In this document: positions 53,405 through 63,646 of the stretch, piece after piece
Numbering within the stretch: position 1 is the stretch's first letter
Layout of the letters: each line of letters starts with the position of its first letter
Source: Gari tellinella
Taxonomy: Eukaryota; Mollusca; Bivalvia; Cardiida; Psammobiidae
Assembly (NCBI GenBank): GCA_922989275.2
Contig: OV277864.1
Location: 42,345,550-42,409,549 of the forward strand
Length of the DNA stretch: 64,000 nt
Reading direction: 5' to 3'
Made by a program: the position numbers and the translations under genes
The notes under the pieces: generated by a model
Databases searched by the model: none
Told to the model about the DNA's origin: nothing
What the model saw: the letters and a program-made list of their open reading frames with translations, nothing else

Positions 53405-53525
53405 CAAGTCAAGTCAAGTCAAGTCTAGTCAAAGTTTATTTTCTGTAGATATAGGCCTCTAGCCCATAGATCTACTACAAACAAAACAGTACATATTTTT
53501 AAAAAAAAATGTTCTCTAAAATACA
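53405..53525 (-). mobile_element. Isolated LINE 3' tail
   Basis: Minus-strand ATGGGCTAGAGGCCTATATC followed by AAATAAACTTTGACT and (TTGAC)n. The layout GGGC-GAGGCCT-AAATAAA-microsatellite matches the 3' end of the LINE at 10320-12039, so this is a severely truncated copy of a related LINE or a SINE sharing its tail. Confidence 0.6.
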
Positions 53526-53989
53526 ACTTTTAACCCTTTCATTATTAAATTTCTCGTGAGAGTTTTACCTCTTCACCGCCATATTGTCGTCTGCTTCAAT
53601 ATTATTATCCTACCTCCTACAAGTTTCTAGCTATTCGATTAGTGAAATGGCGTCACGTGAAAGCCGTGTATTTTCCATCCACTGCTTTCAGCAACCTAAT
53701 ATACTCACGGAATTTAAAAACTGTGCATTGTTAAAATTTATTTCAAATGTACACGTTATCAATAAGCTTACGTAAAAACGGTTTATACAGCTGATTAAAG
53801 TATGTAGAAGGTATTGATTACCCTTTTCGTGAAATTAACGTTACTTTTGCGTGTCGTAAAACGTTTGTCTATTTTTGCATGAATTGGTCAGAATGCTAAT
53901 TTGTACAGTATATGCAACACGTTTACAATATACACTGGCTGTTTTGGCAGTAAATCATCTGAAAAACAAGTAGGATTTGTCTTATCAAC
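53526..53989. other. No gene seen; TTAA MITE fragment
   Basis: TTAACCCTTTCATTATTAAA followed by CTTCACCGCCATATTGTCG resembles eroded TTAA MITE ends. The 63-codon frame here is not recognisable. Confidence 0.45.
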
Positions 53990-54720
53990 CATGACGGCTA
54001 TGCCACGGCTGTCTGAAAATGCGCGTTTACGTTCAGTCAGCATGTTAGAGGTTGGAATGAAGAAAAATTGATGTCATAGGCCTATTTGGTCTTTATCGTA
54101 ACATCATGTTGTCATTATGGAGACGTATCGACAAATTGGCAATGCTCGCGAGAACCTGCGACCAAGGATATCGCTATAAGCGTAACGTCAACAAGATACG
54201 TATTTTTCCGTTACACATGTGTGTGATCGTTTTCAATCTTCCAAATTTACAGCTAGAAACATTCGAGGTGTTCGTCTAATCAGCCGTAGGACAGTGCTGA
54301 AAAGTTTACGCTGATTTTGAATCCGTCCGTGACGTCCTACTGTACGTCCCGTTCTGAAGTCAAACCCGCCATCTTGTCTTAAAGCATGACAGCGCTCACC
54401 CTCACGTTGCTCTCGTGCGTTGTCACGGCCTTCATTCAGAACAAAAACATCGAGGTAATTCACTGGCCCGCATTCTCATCCGATCTCACGCTAACTGAGC
54501 ACGTTTGGCGTGAGATTGGGTGTCGTTTGCGACGTCTACTGAACCAGCCATTGACGTTGGAACAGCGGGCTGATTGTTTGGTCTTGGTAAGAATGTCATT
54601 CCTTAGCAGTTTTTCGCAGCGTTTGCGAGGTTTACTCGGCGATGATGTCGTGCTTGCTTTGATGCAAACGGAGGACACATGCGTTATTTATTGTGTGACA
54701 TTGGCAGTACAATCATAATT
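53990..54720 (+). pseudogene. Dead Tc1-like transposase, internally deleted
   Basis: The start reads MPRLSENARLRSVSMLEVGM, the N-terminal helix-turn-helix region of a Tc1-like transposase. Then come METYRQIGNARENLRPRISL, RDRFQSSKFTARNIRGVRLI-type sequence and SRRTVLKSLR, with stops. After a gap that removes the first catalytic Asp region, HDSAHPHVALV appears, and a frameshift leads to VVTAFIQNKNIEVIHWPAFS, SDLTLTEHVWREIGCRLRRL and NQPLTLEQ. It is a different lineage from the element at 23890-24560. Non-functional. Confidence 0.8.
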
Positions 54721-55200
54721 GACATTACACATTAATGACTCTTATGAAACGTTAGATCGATGTTTAAAATAACACTATAACACAGTCAAAATATATCTGG
54801 TTTGTTATTCCTATTATTTATAATGCTATTCCCAATGCACAGTTGTTAAATTCCGTGAGTATATAAGCAGCTTGGAAGAGTTATTTCCCTTGAATTTATT
54901 ACTTGGGGGAAATGGCGGCCAAGAAAACGATTGGCAACAACAACAGACGCTGATATACAAGTCAAAAGACTGCATTTAAATGCCGAAAGCACGCTGAAAG
55001 CAAATAAAAAATCAGCTAACATATCCTGAGGTACCAAACTCCGATGACTTTTACGCTATCAGATACAGGTCACGGTTAAAACTAGAACATGTTACAGAAA
55101 CATCAACATATTCACTTACCTAATAAAATAATTCTCTAACAGGATCCTTCATACTGCCCATTTGGAAAGCTGGTGGGTCTGAATGTGAGCTAAGCACACA
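54721..55200. other. No gene seen; intergenic
   Basis: No supported feature is visible between the Tc1-like remnant and the next MITE. Confidence 0.45.
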
Positions 55201-55328
55201 TTATATATATTGCATAGCTCCCACGAGTTATCTCAAATAAACGCGCACACTATACATGAGTGCGCGCATGCGCACGGGTGTATGTGGGCGTGTTTAATTA
55301 GATAACGAGCGGAGCTACTGCAATATAT
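55201..55328. repeat. Foldback MITE
   Basis: TATATTGCATAGCTCCCACG and AGTTATCT at the left are mirrored by AGATAACGAGCGGAGCTACT and GCAATATA at the right. The centre GTGCGCGCATGCGCAC is palindromic. Confidence 0.8.
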
Positions 55329-56051
55329 CGCTTGTAACATGGCCAAATATAGATGAAGAGGTTGGGTTCTGTGCAATTTACTCCAAATATTGAGCGCTTT
55401 TGACATCCATTAGAATCCCCATTTGAACGACCAATCAGTGACAGGAACAATACCGCTATAGCTGGGCAAGTTTAACCAAATGTTGAGCGCTTTGCTAATC
55501 AAAGGTAGTGTTAACCCCATAAAAGAGACCAATCAATGATTGGAACGTATACTCATTGACCAATCCGACAACTTCCAGCATAGATCGCTTTCTCGGGCAA
55601 TGTGTTAATGACTTTGTGCTGTAAAAACGAATGTCCTAGTTTCTGGGAATATTTGCGTCACTATTTTTCGAGCGTGTTTACTTAAAATGATTAAAATTGA
55701 TATCGGTGCATTGATGACGGAACGATTTGCAGTGGAGAACACGTTTGCAGTTCTCAATCAACGGCTTTGTGATATATCAGGAACGTATAATGTACGTTCC
55801 TGGCTATATTCAGCAATGTTTCCTTTGCAAAATATTTGGACCCAGATAAGACGCATTGTACAGCCACTCGGATTGGAATACATGTAATTGAATTGTTTGG
55901 AGACATAGATCTATGGCAGTTTAATGTGGGAGAAAATTGCTGTAATCCTGTGTTTATCAGCCGCGTGTATTTTATTTGGATCCAAAGTTTAAACTGATTT
56001 CAAAGGAACATTTGGTTTGGCACATCGTCGTTGAAAAAGAAAATGTCGATG
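55329..56051. repeat. Intergenic with two diverged units of about 93 bp
   Basis: AAATATTGAGCGCTTTT and AAATGTTGAGCGCTTTG recur about 93 bases apart, each followed by GACCAATCA-like words. A hairpin CAGGAACGTATAATGTACGT / TCCTG lies at 55779-55803. CAGTGGAGAACACG at about 55728 and a half module at 55827-55853 may be old MITE remains. Confidence 0.5.
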
Positions 56052-56098
56052 GCAAACAGTTTGGAGCTTGGCGTCTGATCTTGCTCCAAACTGGTTGA
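56052..56098. repeat. Palindromic module with central deletion
   Basis: GCAAACAGTTTGGAGCTTGG directly joined to CGTCTGATCTTGCTCCAAAC. One GACGCCG half is missing. Confidence 0.75.
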
Positions 56099-56180
56099 AA
56101 GGGAATTATTTTTGCACAAAATCGTTTTTTGAAACAAATCGTGTAATTTCTCCATTGTGATTTGTGCTGCTATTTCTATG

Positions 56181-56380
56181 CCAGGGCTCCAGATAAGAGG
56201 AGTATTTCAAAAACTAAAATCTTTATTTTTTGCACTAAACCCCGAACCCTATGGTGTCACTACTCACTAGAATCGTCTATTCGAGACGATTCTAATGAGT
56301 AGTAACACCATAGGATTTGGTGCTGAAATGAGTGAGAAAATTGGGATTTGTTCCATTTACTCTGTCTTATCTGGGGCTCT
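56181..56380. mobile_element. MITE with AGGGCTCCAGATAAGA ends
   Basis: The ends AGGGCTCCAGATAAGA and TCTTATCTGGGGCTCT are inverted. Inside, a hairpin GTGTCACTACTCACTAGAAT / ATTCTAATGAGTAGTAACAC is nearly perfect. CTATGC occurs on both sides and may be part of an 8-bp duplication of hAT type. Confidence 0.75.
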
Positions 56381-56400
56381 GCTATGCAGATATCTGACAC

Positions 56401-56466
56401 CGGATGTGCGCCATTTTCGTGCAGTTAACTAGTCGGATGTCGGCCATTTTCGTGCAGTTAACTAGT
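56401..56466. repeat. Two 33-bp tandem units
   Basis: CGGATGTGCGCCATTTTCGT and GCAGTTAACTAGT, repeated once with two differences. Confidence 0.9.
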
Positions 56467-56469
56467 TAA

Positions 56470-57880
56470 CTGCATTGATTTCGATCAGTTATTGCATCGG
56501 CGGGTAAACTCTGCCCACTCTAAAGTGTGCGTTATCCAAATTAAACTAGAGAACTTTTCTATATAAAACTGTCCAGGTCGTGTTACAATAACAAAATTAC
56601 TACCGGGGTAGGCAGATATTTATTCCTCGTATATCTGTTGTATTTATGAGTTTCCAAGCTGTGCAATAGGCGTCATCGTTGTGTTGAAATGTTGGGTAAT
56701 AACAACCCCATATCAATAAAACATTGTCCATTAAAACAGCATTTACCATAGACATGAGACCACTAAAAGCCCCACATTCAGTTGCCCTCAAAGACAACAC
56801 AGCACTCAATTTGCTGTCAACAATAAATGTAGATCTAGATCATTCACTTGAAAGTTGTTCACTTTGTCATGGTCTCATAAATTGATCATGCAAATTGATT
56901 AGACTTAAAAGAGCCTACCCTTTCATCCGCTAGTCCCATGTTTCAGTATCTGGAAAAAGGCCTATTATTTCAATCAATATTTCTGTCAAGGTAAGTTGAC
57001 GTCATGGATCGTTTAATTACGTCATACTTTTCTGCACCGAGATAAATTTATTTTAGGTCAATGGCTCAATGTTAACAGGCACGAATGGCTATCAAAAGTC
57101 TATATCTAAGCCATTTCCCAATAGCTCGTTTTCATTTTTTTTAGCCATAAAACCGTGCAATGCATCAAAACTTAGGCAACCGCCTATCTTTGCGACCAAC
57201 ACCCTTACAAACTCCAACCAACTTCATCTCAATCGTTCACCCCAGAAAATCTCACAAAATATATCTAATTCACACTCATTCACAGTTTAATTTGGTCCAA
57301 TCTGTTATCTGATTTATTTTTCAAAGAAGAACCAATTCTGTCAGTCGGATCAGAGGTTTTTAAAACAACGTTCACAAAATCATGAGATTGCACCTTAGAT
57401 CTAGATCCTGTAGGCCTAGCTACTGTTGATATTAAACGAACGAGATCGCGATAAATAACTGTGATATAAAAATGGTGATGACTAATACTGTGATTTCATT
57501 AAAATTTGTTCTGTTTTAAAAGTTTCCTGTTTTATCTAGATCTACAAACATATTCTAATTCACCATTTTTATATCAATTTGGAGAGTATTTTAGTTATAG
57601 AACTAGACTAAGTGATATCTATATTGTTAGTTGTTAGTTATGTATCTAGGCCAATACCTGTCAACTTTTTAAAATAATTATGTGTTTAAATTTGTAATTT
57701 TTTTTTATTTTGACAGGCCCGAAGATTAAGATGTATACATACAGTAATTGGGCGCTCAACATGACGTCACGCACTAATGTCTAGGTAATGATTGATGACG
57801 TCATGTTTTCAAATTATATGACAGTGACCGCCTTTAATCTGTTTCGTCAAGAATATAAGGTAGTCGGTAGGATAAAAATG
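56470..57880. other. No gene seen; intergenic
   Basis: AT-rich DNA without supported coding, RNA or repeat signals. Confidence 0.5.
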
Positions 57881-58017
57881 TTACACAGTCTTCAGGTGAC
57901 CTAATATGGAATATACACTGCCAGTAAATTCCGTATGGAACTTGAGCTTCGCCTTCGTCCCATATGGAATTTACTGACAGTGTATATTCCATATTAGGTC
58001 ACCTGAAAACTGTGTAA
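57881..58017. repeat. Long near-perfect hairpin
   Basis: Arms of about 60 bases: TTACACAGTCTTCAGGTGAC, CTAATATGGAATATACACTG, then AGTAAATTCC, with the complements on the right. Only a few mismatches. The loop is about TTGAGCTTCGCCTTCG. Probably a young foldback MITE. Confidence 0.85.
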
Positions 58018-58097
58018 CTTATATTGTCTGCAGTAACCTTTCAATGTTAAATTTAAGACAGTATGACTGTATAAATTTCAAAAAAGAGGGTAAAAAA

Positions 58098-58159
58098 TGT
58101 TGGATCCTGATCAGACGCCGCATAACCCTGCGTCTGACCAGGATTTAAACTGTTTGCAA
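58098..58159. repeat. Palindromic module, solo
   Basis: GTTGGATCCTGATCAGACGC, CGCATAACCCTGCGTCTGAC, CAGGATTTAAACTGTTTGC. The left arm is shortened. A CCTTCACTTGCCTTACTCC tract follows, like the end of a CCCCTTCACTGCC MITE. Confidence 0.75.
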
Positions 58160-58228
58160 ACGCGTCTTTGGGCATCATGAAAGAGTTAACGTCTTTGTTC
58201 CCTTCACTTGCCTTACTCCGACTATGTA

Positions 58229-58246
58229 CAGTGGAGAATCTGTTAT
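58229..58246. mobile_element. Left piece of a split CAGTGGAG MITE
   Basis: CAGTGGAGAATCTGTTAT, TA-flanked at the left. The remainder of this MITE lies at 62899-63130. Confidence 0.85.
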
Positions 58247-58369
58247 AGCTCAGCACATTATTACATTTGTTTGGGTAAATCATGCACTTAGTGATACAAG
58301 CATCAAGCTTGGCACACTTGCACTTCTATCTGTAGTTTTTCATAAAAGCCCGTTAGCGACTTGAAAAAA

Positions 58370-58420
58370 TCAAAATGGCGGCCATTTTTCAAGATGGCCG
58401 CCATTACAGGTTCGAAAATA
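58370..58420. repeat. Subterminal ATGGCGGCC hairpin
   Basis: AATGGCGGCCATTTTTCAAG with ATGGCCGCCATT. Its inverted partner is at about 62750-62785. Confidence 0.8.
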
Positions 58421-60634
58421 CAGTTTGTTGCTAATATTTGACATATATGGCCGTTCTTTACAGTTTGGTGTCTAAGTATATGTTTTTAAGTATAAGAAAA
58501 CTAATTAAGTCAATTTCAAAGTGTTTTGAAACTTACTTTATCATGTAATGGCCAATTTGTGACAAAAATACATAGTTTTTTCGAAGATGGCCACTATTTT
58601 TGGTTCATATTTACGATTCTCTTTCTTACATTTGACGTACATTGCCATGGTTTTACACTTTTTGAGTCAAAATATATTTTTACAGCAGAAGGAAGCTAAT
58701 TTTGTCAGCATCAGACTTCTGTGCTTGCACAATAACACTTTTTTTGACAAAAGACAGTCTATTTTTGAAAAATTACTTAATTGCGTAATGACAAATTTGT
58801 TGAGTTTGTTTGCATATGTTTGCCAACATAGTCTCTAATGTAGAAAATATTTTCTTACATCTGGTTTACATGACGATTTGTCATATTTTTTGGTGTCAAA
58901 GAATGTTTTAAACAGGATTAGAAAACTATTCATGGGAGCCTCCGGTCGGTTAGAAACTCATATCATTGTCTAATGACCTATTTTAGCCACACATATATTT
59001 TTTACTCCGTAGCTGACCAAATCTTGTTGTCTGCTGGATGTAGGTGCTGTTTCCTCACATTTACAATTTCATTTATCTGAACAATGATTGCCCAAACTAT
59101 ACTACTTTATCTGACACTGCAATTACTTAACCATACACTGTTCTACCTTTCAAGTAAACTGTAAAGTCTTGAATATGTTTCTTTTTTCTCAATTATAAAT
59201 ATAATTGCATTTAAAAAACAAACATAATTCCTGAATTATCTAACATAACGATTAATTCCTGTACCAACAACAAACAACATGCTAATTCTGAAGATCATTT
59301 AACCGCTTTGTAACTTCTTACCAGAAAAAGTACATGTATATGTAATTAAGACGCACGTACATGTATCTGCATTCCGGCACATGTTATAAATGTGACCAAA
59401 ATTTAATACAGTCTAGCATATCCCAATAGTCATTATTATATTTAAATCAAACAATGTACCTGCAGAGTTGATGCCCATTATGACTCATGTCCATAGTTAT
59501 AGTGACTAGATAATTCATGGATACCATTTATCTTACTACTGCATGAGCGTGTAAGTAATCATATGAACAAGGGAGCATCTGATGAAATCATTAATATCGT
59601 TCAAAATTCAGACGAGTAATCGGATGACAAACTAGTGTTTCTTATATGTTTTGAAGAAAATCAAAATTTCGAAGTAAAATATTTGGTGGTAAAATTCAAC
59701 AAAATTGATCCTTTAATGTTTCATCTTGGACAGCTTGAATTTTTGCACAAACAACATCTTCATTAAGTTTGGTATAATTATGTACACCAGATGTTCACTG
59801 TAAATAAAGAAAGGCTGTGCTAAGAAAAAAGTTGAAGGCTGCGCAGTGTGGACTCCTTTCAATAAAATCAGATTTAAGCAATGTTAAGAAATATACTTTA
59901 CACGAAAAGTCTTGTCTCTTCTCCAAAGTAATACATGCAACCATTTAAGAGTATGCCCCTTAAAACTCCCTTAAAACCCCGCATGAATCTTTTTAAAGAA
60001 TTTCCATGCCTGAGTTTGGTGTAAAAGTTGTAACAGTTCTGTTCTGTAGACATAGGTACGGATTTATAGTCTACCTACTCTGATAACAGACTTTTAAAAG
60101 CGATGTGATGTTATACATAGTAAAAGATAGTATACGTTTTCTTGTGGTACATTTGAATAAAGACAGAACGTTTCAGCTGTTTGCTAAAGCTATTTGATGT
60201 GGACACACAATACTGCTAATATCATATTTGAGATTGACACCTGTGAAATCTTCAACAGCATTTTAAGAAATTATACAATGTTAACATGAAGAAGTTTGTG
60301 CACAGATGTTCTCGCATGAAATACAAGCCATAACCGGAGACCACAACACTCCCATGTTAAAAGCTAATGACAACAAATTATATGTCGATGTGAATTTCAA
60401 ATGCTAATTCAAACTATCTTGTTCTACAGAAAGTGTTGGTTGCAATTGGTCAACGGTCAAACATGAGCTAGTTTCACGTTAAATTTCCATATAAGAAAGA
60501 GAAAAGGCTGTATAGAATACATAAACTGAAAGATATGGTGCATGTGCAAAGTCCAGTCTATAATCATAAATCATAATGTACAAGCAATAAAATGTGGAAA
60601 TCATTGCATCAATTATGCCAAATCATGGGATAAG

Positions 60635-60636
<2 letters not shown>

Positions 60637-60667
<31 letters not shown>

Positions 60668-60725
60668 CCAGATTTATATAGCGCTCTTTTCACACAGGGA
60701 TTGTGCGTTCAAAAGCGCTTTACAT
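60637..60725 (-). mobile_element. LINE/SINE 3' tail with (ATT)n
   Basis: On the minus strand TGTAAAGCGCTTTTGAACGC, then GAGCGCTATATAAATCTGG and (AATA/ATA)n at 60637-60666. GCGCTATATAAAT followed by an ATT microsatellite is a tail known from L2/CR1-type elements. It lies inside the 4.65-kb element. Confidence 0.6.
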
Positions 60726-60765
60726 GAAATAACACATATGTACCTATAAATCGTGAAAAGACAAA

Positions 60766-61100
60766 ATAACTACAATTAGATCTGAAATAAAACATGAATA
60801 AACATATAAAAGACAGTCCCCCAAAACGGCGATCACATTACCCCCATCAATCAGCAATGAACCGACCGGCTAAGTATTGCCGACTGATATAAATAATGGT
60901 AGAGCGCCCAATGCAGGCCATCGACAAAACACAAATAACTATAATTAGATCTAAATTAAATAAGAATAAACATACAAAAGACAGCCCCCAAAACGGCAAT
61001 CACACTACCCCCATCAATCAGCAATGAACCATGCAACCGGCTAAAGATTGCCGACCAATAGAAATAATAGCAGAGCGCCCAATGCAGGCCATCTAATGTA
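60766..61100. repeat. Two tandem units of 168 bp
   Basis: AAGACAGYCCCCAAAACGGC, CCCCCATCAATCAGCAATGA, ACC...CCGGCTAA and AGAGCGCCCAATGCAGGCCA occur twice in order with a period of 168 bases. Confidence 0.85.
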
Positions 61101-62898
61101 ACATAACTAGGAAAAATAGCATGCGACCATAACTAAAAACTCTATAGAAGATCAATAACATTATTAAAAATGGTGAAAGCTGTCCACGAATTGTACCACA
61201 GACCACGCCAGCTGGTTTCAAAAGAGATCAGAGTTGTATCCCTACCATCAAAGATCCACCAGACAGGCATTGTGTTTTATTGGACATGTTAGCTTAATAG
61301 TATAGATCTTAAGGTGCAGTTCCTAAAAGACAAGCCCCTCTGTTTGAACATGCCAAATGTTCTGCAGCTCATGATGGAAATCTCTCATAGAGTTGGAATG
61401 AATGAAACACTGCTGATGCATTGGACAACCCTGTTACCTAGTGATATGATTGCAAATACCCGATTAAACATAGATACTAAAGTAAACTGTTTGCAGTGAC
61501 AAATGCAAGTACATGTATTTACGATGTGGCCTTCCTTGTTCAGACTAATATACCGATATTTGGAAATGTGATAATGAACACCTACATAAGTATAAGCGAT
61601 TATACCCCAACTCCAGCATGTACACTAAGGAATTACTGCTAAAATAGCCATAACCAACATATGTGCCATTAAAATAAGTCATTACCCGAAAGAACAAGAA
61701 ATGATCACATAATTAGCTTTCTGTGCTCTTATCATAATGCTTTGACAACAAAAGTATGACAAGTGGCCAGAAGTATACCGAAAAGATCAGAAAGGATATT
61801 AATCACTATAGCAAAAAGTAACGATCATCTGTGAGCAAAAAACACTTAGTTTGTCTAGATTGGTAATTGTGCAATAAAATTAGTTTCAATTCAGAAAGAA
61901 GTTGTCTGAATTAGCTTCCTTATACTTTATGACATCTATGTTGACACAAAAACATAAATGTTGATCAAATTAAAGAAATTATTTTGCTTATACCAATATA
62001 AAATGGTGACCATTTTGAAAACAAACGATGTAGCTTTGCCATTTTGCATTAAAGTATATATCTGTTCAGCTTGAGGTTGACTGAATTGGCTTCCTTATGC
62101 TTAAAATCAATTTGTTGGTGTAATTTGGTCAAACATGTCAAATTGTAGAAAAGAATTGGTCAACGATCATAGTCTATTACAAAAGCTCTTCAGAGCTTAA
62201 TAAATTTTATTATGTTACTTGTTTATGTATTGCCGACTCAAAAATAAACGTTATCATAATTACGTTATCTTAACGAGAACCAAAAATGGAAGTAATCTTG
62301 AAAAAATGGAGACCTCTTTGAAATTTTACGTGGCTAAAGGCTTTTGTTTAAAGTAGGGTCATACCAGTATACATACTAAATTTGATGCTTGTATCACCAA
62401 GTTAGAGATTTTGTTTTAGCATTGATGTGTACATATTTATGTACATGTAGTTGTAATGTGCAAAATAGCATCTTCAGACAAAAGCAATTGAAAACAATAT
62501 CATTAAATAACATGACAGAAGGTAAAGTGAGTGTAGAATCTATAAAACCCCTGTGAATTTGGTTTTACCTTGACACACACGTCGTTTTTGTACAGTTTTG
62601 CTTAAAATACGATTAAATAAACTTCTTACAAGTCTGTGGATCACATAAATATCTTCTATATGCTTGAAAACATATAATTAGACACCAAAAATTTGAAAAT
62701 CGGTCAAATATATCAGATGTTAGAGATAAAACTGTATAATAGAACCGGAAATGGCGGCCATCTTGAAAAATGGCCGCCATTTTGAATTTTGACGTGGCTA
62801 ACGGGCTTTTTGTTGAAAGTAGGAGCATACCAGTATACATACCAAATTTGATGCTTGTATCACCAAGTGCATGATTTTTGTAACAACGTGCCCAGCTA

Positions 62899-63130
62899 TT
62901 ATTCTTTCCCGTTTTAACGCAAACGTACGCAAACGCAAAGCACTAAAACGTAGAAAAGTACAACTTTTAGACAATTCTGATAATTCATGTTTAACTTGGT
63001 GGAAAACAGTTTGGAACCTGATCAGACGCCGGGTTACCCGGCGTCTGATCTGGCTCCAAACTGTTTGCACTGCAAATAATAGTTTTAGCGTAAACGCGTT
63101 TATTTGGAAAGAATAACACATTCTCTACTG
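62899..63130. mobile_element. Right piece of the split CAGTGGAG MITE
   Basis: TTATTCTTTCCCGTTTTAAC to AACACATTCTCTACTG, followed by TA. The module is at 63005-63070. With 58229-58246 it makes one MITE, apart from the repeated TTAT. Confidence 0.85.
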
Positions 63131-63151
63131 TAATGGAGTAATGGTTATCTG

Positions 63152-63192
63152 CAATCAATTTGGCTCCTGCTCAGACGCCGCAACGGTTTGGC
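63152..63192. repeat. Half palindromic module
   Basis: GCAATCAATTTGGCTCCTGC and TCAGACGCCGCAACGGTTTG. The second half is reduced to the outer bases. Confidence 0.6.
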
Positions 63193-63500
63193 ACTCATTT
63201 CAAAATTTGTTAAGTCATATTACCTTAGATTTAACTTTACAAAACAAAAGCAGGCGACAATTGTTTAAAATTTATTACGTCAAAAACGACGCACATGAAA
63301 CGATAATAGTGTATACAACGGAGAAGACTTTAACCTCCCTTCAACGAAGTTCTGGGGGTTTACTGAATACGGTTGTCTGTCCCTTCGTCTGTCTGTCTTA
63401 CCGTACACATAATTTCAAAATAGGATAATACGTATGATCACAGGAAAGCACCAAGATGTGTTGCTCCTACTCAGAATGATTACTTTTATGACTAATATAG

Positions 63501-63646
63501 AGGATATTGAATGAGTGTGTTTTCAGCCGTGAATTTATTGAACGAGTTGGATAAAATCATATGTTGCGAGCCTTGGCGAGCAACATATTATTTTATCAAA
63601 CGAGTTCAATACATTCACGACTGAAAACACACGATTTTGATATCCT
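63501..63646. repeat. Foldback MITE, long hairpin
   Basis: The left arm AGGATATTGAATGAGTGTGT, CAGCCGTGAATTTATTGAAC and GAGTTGGATAAAATCATATG is mirrored on the right (CATATTATTTTATCAAACGA to GATATCCT) around GCCTTGGC. It is related to 1249-1388. Confidence 0.82.

Larger units (their letters stand above)
58247..62898. mobile_element. 4.65-kb foldback-like element inserted in a MITE
   Basis: The left end AGCTCAGCACATTATTACA and the reverse complement of the right end AGCTGGGCACGTTGTTACA are inverted repeats. The similarity continues inward through AATCATGCACTTRGTGATAC, AAGCATCAA, GCCCGTTAGC and the ATGGCGGCC hairpin. TTAT on both sides (58243-58246 and 62899-62902) is the apparent target duplication. 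Inverted similarity also extends to further internal blocks (62340-62410 and 62660-62730 against the left part). No frame over about 90 codons is present, so it is non-autonomous. The superfamily is not determined. Confidence 0.75.

Noticed and set aside
21373..58159. A CRISPR array made of the repeated GATCAGACGCCG unit
   Set aside because: Copies are irregularly spaced over tens of kilobases, occur in both orientations inside MITEs, and the genome is eukaryotic.
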